DNA of 8,856 nt from assembly GCA_964393335.1 (NCBI GenBank), contig CAYMTN010000222.1, positions 1 through 8,856 on the forward strand, in the 5' to 3' direction. The stretch is from CAYMTN01 sp964393335. Its GTDB lineage: Bacteria; Chloroflexota; Anaerolineae; Aggregatilineales; Aggregatilineaceae. The notes under the pieces are model-generated. The model searched no databases and had not been told where the DNA came from. It saw only the letters and a list, made by a program, of their open reading frames with translations. Below are positions 1 to 6,120 of this stretch, in pieces. The position numbers were made by a program, and so were the translations under genes. Each line of letters begins with the position of its first letter. The first letter of the stretch is position 1.

Positions 1-1413
1 CAGTTCCTCAAGATCGAATGCCATGATCAGCGATGCCCCGATCTCGGCCAGAGTCTGAGCTTGCCGTTCAGCCTGTGACTGTTGATAGGTCTGTCTGCGT
101 TGCACCGCTTCTCCGATCACTATCCTGGCTTGCTGCCACAGGCTGTTAGCATGCGATAACACGCCGCCAGTAAGATAGGGCGTGAAATATCGACTCAGCA
201 TCGACAACGCCCCATGATAAGCGAGCAAATCGCTACCGATAGTCATCGCTTGACGCAGAGTCTCATCCAGAGATGCCAGGAAGGCACCCGCTGGCCCACC
301 CTCCAACTCAGTCACGAACGAGTCCAATAACTGCTCTGCCGACTCAGGCTCCAGCTTTCCGCCTAATTCAGCAACCGCATGGTCGATGTCGTGCAGAATC
401 TGCGCCCGCTGTGCCGTCAGAATGTCCGTGATCCGCTTCGAGCCTGTTTCCTGCAAGGTTATTGGGACACGGGGTTCGACGGCAACTTGCCTGACCGCCA
501 GAGATTGGCAACCGCAAGACTGGTGCACCATCAATTGTCCTGGAACAGTGATTTGACTGGGTACCTGCTCCCCTGCCATCAGCGCCAACAGCACCTTTAC
601 CGCCTGATACCCCACCTCGTAGAATGGCACTGCAACCGAGGTCAGCGGCGGTGTGCTCGCTCGGCCCTCAATCGAATGGTTGAATCCCACTAACGCCACA
701 TCCTCCGGGACGCGTATCCGTCGTGCTCGCAGGACTTCCAATCCACCGAGAATGAGATCATCGTTAGCTGATACTATCGCTTCAATATCGGTCTGTGGAC
801 GCAGCCCTCGTTCGTCGAGCAGCACTTGCATCATCTCGGCTCCCGTAGCACGTTCCCAGTCACGAGATGGGGTGACGAGTTGGGGATTAAAGGGAATGCC
901 ATACGCATCCAGGGTTTCGACGTAAGCGCGATAGCGTTCCTTGGCATAGAAGTGATTTTCGGGACCACGAATGAAGGCCATGCGACGATATCCATGCACC
1001 TCGATGAGGTGCATCATCGCCTCACACATGCCTTGATAACTGTCCATCAACAAACTGGTTTTGCCCGCTAACACCTTGCCAATGCTCACAAATGGCAAAG
1101 CGCGATAACGCTCGCAAAACGCCTTGATCGCATCCTCGCCAATGTAATTGCCGATTGAAGACACCCAGGCGATAACGCCCTGCACGGTTGTTGGGTCCAC
1201 TAGATCGTAGGCAATGTTAGCTTGCGCCTGGAATACCCTGGGATCGTGTATGGAGAAACCTGAAAAACCGATCAGATTCACGCCTTGCGCTTGAGCCGAA
1301 TCGACGATCCCGGACCACTGAGCCAAATTACCGTCATGAATCGATGGGGCCAAATAACCGATGGTTGGACGCGTCACATTTCTGTTGCGGAGAGTGCTCC
1401 AAGGTTGACTCAT
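1..1413 (-). CDS. LacI-type sugar-binding sensor protein lacking an HTH, C-terminus beyond window (partial)
   Basis: The - strand reads open for 471 codons from ATG 1413-1411 to the window edge. Residues about 15-300 resemble the Peripla_BP_3 ligand-binding domain of LacI regulators: an opening strand RPTIGYLAP (15-23), HGYRRMAFIRGP (140-151), SANDDLILGGLEVLRARRIRVP (215-236), DVALVGFN (238-245) and a closing QSCGC (298-302), an ending I know from LacI-domain proteins fused to signalling modules. There is no N-terminal helix-turn-helix, signal peptide or membrane helix, so it probably binds sugar in the cytoplasm. Residues about 320-440 look helical. A Gln/Arg-rich stretch (439-455) leads into AEIGASLIMAFDLEEL, which resembles the entry to a GAF domain; the output domain lies outside the window. 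In-frame codons upstream of the ATG reach a stop near 1548 and encode no HTH. The ATG has a weak Shine-Dalgarno, so the exact start is uncertain. Its divergent position suggests it senses the operon's substrate. It could be a histidine kinase, GGDEF protein or other effector. Confidence 0.85.
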   Translation of the reverse strand, partial: MSQPWSTLRNRNVTRPTIGYLAPSIHDGNLAQWSGIVDSAQAQGVNLIGFSGFSIHDPRVFQAQANIAYDLVDPTTVQGVIAWVSSIGNYIGEDAIKAFCERYRALPFVSIGKVLAGKTSLLMDSYQGMCEAMMHLIEVHGYRRMAFIRGPENHFYAKERYRAYVETLDAYGIPFNPQLVTPSRDWERATGAEMMQVLLDERGLRPQTDIEAIVSANDDLILGGLEVLRARRIRVPEDVALVGFNHSIEGRASTPPLTSVAVPFYEVGYQAVKVLLALMAGEQVPSQITVPGQLMVHQSCGCQSLAVRQVAVEPRVPITLQETGSKRITDILTAQRAQILHDIDHAVAELGGKLEPESAEQLLDSFVTELEGGPAGAFLASLDETLRQAMTIGSDLLAYHGALSMLSRYFTPYLTGGVLSHANSLWQQARIVIGEAVQRRQTYQQSQAERQAQTLAEIGASLIMAFDLEEL

Positions 1414-1541
1414 AGTGTTCGTCTTTATCCAGTATGGGAACAGGCTGTCGATCCAACTACCATCTTTCACTCCGGAGCCTGTGGCATCCGGATACTCGTT
1501 TGGCTGTGAGCGCAATCGAGCATTTTTATTTATTCTTCCTT

Positions 1542-1570
1542 ATTTTATTGCATAACCCAACTGGAAACAA
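1542..1570 (-). promoter_or_regulatory. Candidate promoter for the divergent sensor gene
   Basis: On the - strand, TTGTTT (1570-1565) is followed after 17 bases by TAAAAT (1547-1542). The -10 matches the sigma-70 consensus at five of six positions and the -35 at only three. Transcription would begin near 1535 and give a leader of about 120 bases before the sensor ATG at 1413. The region is AT-rich, so chance matches are easy and the call is tentative. Confidence 0.35.
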
Positions 1571-1593
1571 CAAGAGGCGTATCTGGGTGCATC

Positions 1594-1606
1594 TCAGGTT
1601 AACTGA
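1594..1606. promoter_or_regulatory. Palindromic candidate operator TCAGGTTAACTGA
   Basis: A 13-base near-palindrome with arms TCAG and CTGA around GTTAA lies between the two divergent promoters, upstream of the candidate sensor promoter. Read on the - strand it begins TCAGTTA, and the same seven bases occur on the + strand at 1732-1738, just after the operon -10 box. This could be one half-site used twice by a regulator, but a seven-base match in AT-rich DNA is weak evidence. Confidence 0.25.
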
Positions 1607-1698
1607 CCCCCACGAGCTTGCATCACGCTTGCTCTAGAGGTGCTTGACCGGCACATTCGCGGGCAGGTCGGTTACGTCGCCCCCATAGCCCTCGGCTG

Positions 1699-1727
1699 TT
1701 GACAACCTGTTTTTTTCATGTTATTCT
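1699..1727 (+). promoter_or_regulatory. Sigma-70 type promoter of the transport operon
   Basis: A perfect -35 box TTGACA (1699-1704) is followed, at the ideal 17-base spacing, by TATTCT (1722-1727), which matches the -10 consensus at four of six positions including the key first T, second A and last T. The start site would fall near 1734. It points toward the solute-binding protein gene at 1898 and is the strongest promoter match I see in the window. Confidence 0.7.
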
Positions 1728-1733
1728 GTATTC

Positions 1734-1758
1734 AGTTAGGAAGTAATGATAACTAACT
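1734..1758. promoter_or_regulatory. Inverted repeat at the predicted start site, candidate operator
   Basis: AGTTAG (1734-1739) and CTAACT (1753-1758) form a perfect six-base inverted repeat separated by 13 bases. It lies immediately downstream of the operon -10 box, where a bound repressor would block RNA polymerase. The half-site spacing of about two helical turns suits a dimeric regulator. Either the ROK regulator downstream or an unlinked protein could bind here; the visible part of the divergent sensor has no DNA-binding domain. Confidence 0.4.
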
Positions 1759-1771
1759 ATCCATTTTGATC

Positions 1772-1846
1772 AAACCACACCCGGTCATTGCCGATGGTTT
1801 TTCCTAGGAGGTGAACTGTTACCACCCAGCCAGCAACCGTTTTTTC
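1772..1846 (+). promoter_or_regulatory. Leader with overlapping hairpins and an orphan Shine-Dalgarno, possible attenuator
   Basis: AAACCA (1772-1777) can pair with TGGTTT (1795-1800), with CGG/CCG (1782-1784/1791-1793) inside. The same right arm, ATGGTT (1794-1799), can instead pair with AACCGT (1835-1840, one G-T wobble), and a T-run follows at 1840-1845. The two pairings exclude each other, as in attenuators. Between them lies TAGGAGGTGA (1805-1814), a perfect complement of the 16S rRNA 3' end, with no ATG at a usable distance. A small GGTG/CACC hairpin (1810-1813/1823-1826) would partly hide it. The stems are short, so function is inferred, not shown. Confidence 0.3.
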
Positions 1847-1880
1847 TCCCTTTGTCGAACGTATAGAGCCATTACAAAAT

Positions 1881-1886
1881 AAGGAG
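1881..1886 (+). promoter_or_regulatory. Ribosome binding site of the solute-binding protein gene
   Basis: AAGGAG sits 11 bases before the ATG at 1898. The spacing is slightly long but the match is strong, and it supports that ATG as the start of the solute-binding protein. Confidence 0.75.
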
Positions 1887-1897
1887 CAATCTAAAAT

Positions 1898-3160
1898 ATG
1901 AAACGCGTTCTCTTTCTAACTCTGGCCTTGATCATGGCGTTGGCAGTGGTGGCTCCCGGCCATACGGCGACCCGCGCTGAAGCGCGTCAAGACAAGACGC
2001 TCGAAATCTACATCACTGGCCTGACTGAAGACACGATCAACTGGTTCCGCGACACAGCCTTCCCCGCGTTTGAAGCGGAGCACCCCGGCGTCACGTGCGA
2101 CATCTTGACCGGTGGGTGGGGCGACTTTGACGTAACAGTCGCGGGTTGGATCACTACCGGTGACGGCCCGGACATCGTCTACCTCGGCTCCGAGTATGCG
2201 GCCACCTATGGCGACCTGCTCTACGATCTCGATCCGTATTTCGCAGATTGGGAAGAGTGGAGCCAGTTCCTCCCGGCGGCAGTCGATACCGTTACCTATG
2301 ACGGTCACATTCGCGGCCTGCCCTTGCTGATGAGCCCGCGCCCGATCTTCTACCGCACTGACCTGATGCAGGGCGCTATTCCGTTGACCTTTTCTGACGC
2401 ACTGGCGTTCATGAAGGCCAATACCATCCTCGAAAATGGTGCAGCCAAGCAGTGGGCGTTTATGGACATCGGTAACGACCTGTTCGATGCCCAGGAATTT
2501 ATCGCCTACATCTGGTCTTCTGGCGGCGAACTCTACAATGAAGATGGCACGAGCGCGTTCGACAGCGCCGCCACCGCCGAAGCAATGCAGTACATGTATG
2601 ACCGCCGCCGCGTGATGCGCCCGACCGAAGACACCGCCGGACTGCCGCCGATTGAAGGCACGGCTATCGAATCCGGCGCCGTCATCAGCGGCATCTTCCC
2701 GATATGGGCGATGCCCGCGACCAGCTCTGATGTCTGGAATAACATCGAGGCCGCGCCGTATCCGGCGGGCGAAATGGGCGCTCCCGTGATCCAGGTCTTC
2801 ATCGACTGGCTGTCCGTTCCGGCCTATGTGCAGGACCCCGAACTGGCGGTTGAATTCCTGAAATTCATCGGCAGCGCAGACAACTCGGCAGCGCTCAAGG
2901 ATGTGGCCGGTTTCACGCCGGTTCGTCAGGATGCCTGGGAACAGATCAGGGCCACCGACCCGGTATGGTCTAAGCTGCTCGATCTGACGGTTGAATATGG
3001 CCGCGCCTTCTCCGACATCCGCGCCAGCGCGGAACTGCGCCCGCTTATCGTCGAACAAATGACCCTCTTCCTGACAGATCAGCAGAGCCTCGAAGACACA
3101 CAGGCTGCTCTCAAGGAAGAATACGATATGATCTTGGAAGACCAGGGTTACCTGGGGTAA
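1898..3160 (+). CDS. ABC transporter extracellular sugar-binding protein (family 1 solute-binding protein)
   Basis: This 420-residue exported protein captures a sugar or oligosaccharide outside the membrane and delivers it to the two permeases downstream. The N-terminus is a typical signal peptide: basic MKR, a hydrophobic core at about 4-19, then a polar region with a possible cleavage site after AEA at 27-29. The mature part shows the family-1 fold signature: AFEAEHPGVTCDI (57-69), GDGPDIVYLG, YGDLLYDLDPYF and a late segment (VEFLKFIG...) typical of CUT1 binding proteins. Length is normal for the family. No lipobox cysteine is present; the only early Cys (67) lies in the mature domain, so membrane anchoring is not explained. 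The gene is first in the operon, after a strong promoter, and is followed by a stable hairpin. Substrate cannot be read from sequence; the GH3 and GH18 neighbours suggest GlcNAc-containing oligosaccharides. Confidence 0.95.
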   Translation: MKRVLFLTLALIMALAVVAPGHTATRAEARQDKTLEIYITGLTEDTINWFRDTAFPAFEAEHPGVTCDILTGGWGDFDVTVAGWITTGDGPDIVYLGSEYAATYGDLLYDLDPYFADWEEWSQFLPAAVDTVTYDGHIRGLPLLMSPRPIFYRTDLMQGAIPLTFSDALAFMKANTILENGAAKQWAFMDIGNDLFDAQEFIAYIWSSGGELYNEDGTSAFDSAATAEAMQYMYDRRRVMRPTEDTAGLPPIEGTAIESGAVISGIFPIWAMPATSSDVWNNIEAAPYPAGEMGAPVIQVFIDWLSVPAYVQDPELAVEFLKFIGSADNSAALKDVAGFTPVRQDAWEQIRATDPVWSKLLDLTVEYGRAFSDIRASAELRPLIVEQMTLFLTDQQSLEDTQAALKEEYDMILEDQGYLG

Positions 3161-3174
3161 GCCTCTGATCTGCC

Positions 3175-3199
3175 TGCGGGGGAGCATGTCTCCCCCGCA
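3175..3199 (+). terminator. Strong intercistronic hairpin after the binding-protein gene
   Basis: TGCGGGGGAG (3175-3184) and CTCCCCCGCA (3190-3199) form a perfect ten-base stem with the five-base loop CATGT. No proper T-run follows, only a short TTT within CACCTTTCC, so it is more likely an RNA-stabilising or partial-termination element than a full terminator. Such hairpins are common between binding-protein and permease genes, where they allow more binding protein than permease to be made. Confidence 0.7.
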
Positions 3200-3247
3200 C
3201 ACCTTTCCTCACTTGGTCAACTGAATGCAAGACAGAGCGAGCAAACG

Positions 3248-5212
3248 ATGGAAGAACAGGCCCGAATATTCAACCTTCAATATGCGGTTTACACGGTTGT
3301 GTTTATCGTCGTTTCCAGTACCTTGCTGGCCTATCTGGCACGGTTTGCAGCCCGCCTGCGCGGACTTTCTGAGACGGAGCAGCGCAAGGTCTTTTGGGGC
3401 TTCCTGTTCGCTGGTCCCTGGATCGTCGGGTTTTTGATTTTTGTGCTTGGTCCGGCGCTGGCGTCGCTGTATTACAGTTTTACGGACTACCAGATCGGCA
3501 GCAAGCTCGAATGGATCGGGCTGGACAATTACCGCACCATGTTGCTCAATCAGGGCCGGCAGGGCCGGCTATTTAACAAAGCGATGCTCAATTCGTTCTA
3601 CTACGCCCTGATCGGCGTGCCGTTGCAGATCACTGCCGCTTTGGTGATGGCGCTGCTGCTCAACAATGAGTTACGCGGCATCCGGGCCTTCCGCATGATT
3701 TTTTACATGCCGGTTATCCTGGCAGGCGGCCCCGCGATCTTGCTGGCATGGCGCTACATGCTGTCTTCCAACGGTGGGTTTGTCAACGAAATGCTGCAAA
3801 AATTCGCCGGGTTATTTGTGGGATTTGATTACCTGTACCGGGGCTTCATCTATGTGATGGAAGCGTTTAACGGATTTTATACGGGTCTGACCACCGGCGA
3901 CCCGCTTGGCCCGATCATCTTTGTCTTTCCGGGTATCATCGCCGTCCTGCTGATCGGGCTGCTGGCTGCCGGAGATTGGTCCGAAGGCAAGCGGGTTCTG
4001 GCATGGCGCAGCGCGCAGATCATTGGTATTGCCGTCGTCTACCGGCTGATAGCAAAAGGCTTGATGACGTCTCCGATTGATCCGTCATGGGTTTATTTCC
4101 TCGGCATCACCTTGCTGCTCATCACGCTATCACTGGCCTGGCAGCGACTGCCGCATATGCGGCTGATCCAGGCAGCCGGTATGGGCATTCTGATCGCGGT
4201 GGCTGTCGCGGCCCTCGAACATGCGAGTTTCGATCTTGCCAGCGCGCAGGCCCGCCGCTATGCGATCCCGCTCGTTCTTGTGACGGTTCCGTTCATTGGC
4301 TCGTTGTTCGGGCGCTGGAACCGGCAGAAATTCCTGGTGCTGGGCGGCAGCGTCACCGCATTGAGTCTGATCTTACTCGCGCGGCTGGCATCCGGGCAGT
4401 TGGATGGCCATCACCTGAACGTCGTCACGCACTACCTGACATTCGGCAGCACGCTGGAACACCCCGACGATTTGAATTACCTGGACAAAGTGTACCCGGC
4501 CAACCTGATGTCGTCGCTCTGGTTCTACGGCCTGACCGTAGCTGTCGTGCTGGGTATCGCCCTCCTGAACAATACGTACCCCCGTGCGCGTCGCGCCCTC
4601 ACTTTGGGTGCGCTGGCGTTTTTTGTTCTGTTTACCGTCGGGGCGTTTCTCGATGGCCGCGCCTACTTCCAGGCGTTCGCGGACATCGCGGCAGCAGCGG
4701 GCAAGCCGGTGTACCATTTTGCGCTGTTCCGGCAGGCTACTAGCCACTTCCCCAGCCAGGATCGCGTGCCGCTGTGGATGAACAGCGAGTTGTGGTCCAA
4801 GCCATCGCTGATCCTGATTACGATGTGGAGTTCAGGAACCGGCATGCTGATCTTCCTGGCTGCGCTCAAGGGTGTCCCGCGCACCATGTATGAGGCTGCC
4901 GAAGTGGACGGCGCGAATATCTTCCAGCGTTTCTGGAAAATCACACTGCCGTTGATCTCGCCCGCCATGTTTTACAATGTCGTCATCGGCATGATCGCCG
5001 CGCTGCAAACATTCGAAAATGTCTACATCCTGCAAACGCCTCTGACGATTGACAGCCTGCAATCGGCTGCGTTCCTGCTTTATTCGCGCACATTCACCGA
5101 ACTCCATATTGGCGAAGGGGCCGCCATGTCGTGGATTCTGGTGATCATTATTGTCACTCTGACGGTGCTGCAATTTCGCTTCAGCCGCAGTTGGGTGCAT
5201 TACGAGGCTTAG
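3248..5212 (+). CDS. ABC transporter permease, MalF-like (CUT1), with a large membrane-helix insertion
   Basis: This 654-residue inner-membrane protein is one half of the importer channel. Residues about 10-182 match the N-terminal part of MalF-type permeases: helices at about 10-34, 50-77, 113-138 and 148-171, with FMxYMPVIL-like and LAWRYMLSSNGGFVNEML segments. Residues about 508-654 match the C-terminal part, with the ATPase-docking EAA motif at E549-A-A...D554-G555...L567-P568. The usual family length is about 290-320 residues. The surplus is a block at about 183-507 with hydrophobic segments near 221-242, 255-273, 281-298, 306-326, 338-355, 362-381, 421-440 and 450-470. Eight helices would keep the outer loop outside. 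The frame is uninterrupted across the block, so it is not a sequencing frameshift. An in-frame 9-base tandem duplication gives QGRQGR (102-107). The Shine-Dalgarno is weak (GAGCGAG, 6 bases before ATG). The next gene starts 3 bases after the stop. Confidence 0.93.
   Translation: MEEQARIFNLQYAVYTVVFIVVSSTLLAYLARFAARLRGLSETEQRKVFWGFLFAGPWIVGFLIFVLGPALASLYYSFTDYQIGSKLEWIGLDNYRTMLLNQGRQGRLFNKAMLNSFYYALIGVPLQITAALVMALLLNNELRGIRAFRMIFYMPVILAGGPAILLAWRYMLSSNGGFVNEMLQKFAGLFVGFDYLYRGFIYVMEAFNGFYTGLTTGDPLGPIIFVFPGIIAVLLIGLLAAGDWSEGKRVLAWRSAQIIGIAVVYRLIAKGLMTSPIDPSWVYFLGITLLLITLSLAWQRLPHMRLIQAAGMGILIAVAVAALEHASFDLASAQARRYAIPLVLVTVPFIGSLFGRWNRQKFLVLGGSVTALSLILLARLASGQLDGHHLNVVTHYLTFGSTLEHPDDLNYLDKVYPANLMSSLWFYGLTVAVVLGIALLNNTYPRARRALTLGALAFFVLFTVGAFLDGRAYFQAFADIAAAAGKPVYHFALFRQATSHFPSQDRVPLWMNSELWSKPSLILITMWSSGTGMLIFLAALKGVPRTMYEAAEVDGANIFQRFWKITLPLISPAMFYNVVIGMIAALQTFENVYILQTPLTIDSLQSAAFLLYSRTFTELHIGEGAAMSWILVIIIVTLTVLQFRFSRSWVHYEA
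3551..3568 (+). repeat. Perfect 9-base tandem duplication inside the permease gene
   Basis: CAGGGCCGG occurs twice head to tail, in frame, encoding Gln-Gly-Arg twice (residues 102-107) in the loop before the third helix. It looks like a simple slippage duplication with little structural effect. Confidence 0.8.
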
Positions 5213-5215
5213 GCT

Positions 5216-6112
5216 ATGGCGACCCGAACGGAAACTCAACAATTGACACACATCGAACGCGCGCACATGATACAACAGTCTACCAGGCAACTGCGGATCG
5301 TGCTGCTGTATGCCACGTTGATCGCCGGTGCCCTGTTTTTCCTGTTCCCATTGGTGTGGATGGTTGGCACGTCGCTCAAAACCATTGATGAAGTGGGACG
5401 TTCGCAGCTTCACCTGCTGCCGGAAACGCCACAGTGGGTAAACTATGAAAAACAGTTTGAAAACAGCAATTTCTGGCGCTCCTACATCAACAGCGTTTTC
5501 ATCGTGACGTTGGTATTGGCTGGTACCATCACGTCGGTTTCGTTCGTGGCGTTTTCGTTCAGCCGCCTGGAATGGAAAGGGCGCGGCGTCGTGTTCGCGC
5601 TGATGATGAGCACGCTCATGCTGCCCTATCAGGCGACACTGGTCCCCCAGTACGTGATGTTTCACAAATTAGGCTGGATACGCACCTTCAACCCGATTAC
5701 ACTGCCGGGCTTTTTCGCCGGCGGTGCGGCGCTGGTTTTTTTGTTGCGCCAGTTTATGCTGAGCATCCCCAAAGAACTGGATGAAGCGGCCATGATCGAC
5801 GGCGCAAATCCCATACAAATATATTGGCACATCATCATGCCTCTGTCGCGTCCGGCAGTGGCGACGATCACGGTGTTCCTGTTCGTGGGCCAGTGGAACA
5901 ACCTGATGATGCCGTTAATCTACCTTCAGAAACCGGCGTTGTATACGATGCCGATCTACGTCGCACAAAAGCTCAACTTGCAGGAATCGCCGCTTCCCTG
6001 GCAGGATGTCATGGCGGCCAGCGTCTTATTCGTGATCCCGGTATTGGTCGTGTTCATGCTGACCCAACGTTACTTCATCGAAGGCATCACGACTACGGGA
6101 TCGAAAGGATAA
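5216..6112 (+). CDS. ABC transporter permease, MalG-like (CUT1)
   Basis: This 298-residue membrane protein is the second half of the sugar importer channel and pairs with the long MalF-like subunit. It has the normal family length and about six helices: near 27-51, 91-114, 124-144, 162-179, 212-236 and 267-284. The EAA loop that docks the ATPase is clear: E190-A-A-M-I-D-G196 ... I-M-P209. The C-terminus RYFIEGITTTGSKG is the usual MalG-type ending. GAGG at 5204-5207, inside the previous gene's end, lies 8 bases before ATG 5216. An internal ATG at residue 18 is a possible alternative start. The 3-base gap to the first permease and 8-base gap to the GH3 gene imply co-transcription and translational coupling. 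No ATP-binding subunit is encoded in the window, so a shared MsmK/MalK-type ATPase elsewhere is likely. Confidence 0.96.
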   Translation: MATRTETQQLTHIERAHMIQQSTRQLRIVLLYATLIAGALFFLFPLVWMVGTSLKTIDEVGRSQLHLLPETPQWVNYEKQFENSNFWRSYINSVFIVTLVLAGTITSVSFVAFSFSRLEWKGRGVVFALMMSTLMLPYQATLVPQYVMFHKLGWIRTFNPITLPGFFAGGAALVFLLRQFMLSIPKELDEAAMIDGANPIQIYWHIIMPLSRPAVATITVFLFVGQWNNLMMPLIYLQKPALYTMPIYVAQKLNLQESPLPWQDVMAASVLFVIPVLVVFMLTQRYFIEGITTTGSKG

Positions 6113-6120
6113 GCGCGCCC

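Larger units (their letters stand above)
1414..1897. other. Divergent intergenic region with promoters, inverted repeats and an operon leader
   Basis: This 484-base gap separates the divergent sensor gene from the transport operon. It holds a near-consensus promoter toward the operon, a weaker candidate toward the sensor, two inverted repeats that could be operators, and a 5' leader of about 160 bases with hairpins. The 1520-1560 stretch is very AT-rich. I see no tRNA, no known riboswitch class and no convincing protein gene here. An 18-codon open frame on the - strand (1523-1467) is discussed as a finding only. Confidence 0.8.

Noticed and set aside
379..1071. Short + strand open frames opposite the sensor gene
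   Set aside because: They are antisense to a continuous 471-codon - strand frame with a recognisable ligand-binding domain.
1916..3202. 428-codon open frame on the - strand opposite the binding-protein gene
   Set aside because: It mirrors a GC-rich real gene codon for codon. The translation is rich in Arg, His and Cys with no recognisable domain, while the + strand has a signal peptide and a clear family match.
4087..4743. 218-codon + strand frame inside the long permease, considered as evidence of a frameshift or separate gene
   Set aside because: It is Pro/Arg/Gly-rich without membrane helices, whereas the permease frame stays open and encodes regular hydrophobic segments throughout.
4832..5665. 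277-codon open frame on the - strand across the two permease genes
   Set aside because: Its translation is rich in His, Gln and Arg with no domain and spans the junction of two well-supported + strand genes.
5824..6120. Upstream extension of the GH3 frame overlapping the second permease
   Set aside because: The 99 extra residues are an out-of-frame shadow of the permease and resemble no GH3 sequence; ATG 6121 follows the permease stop.
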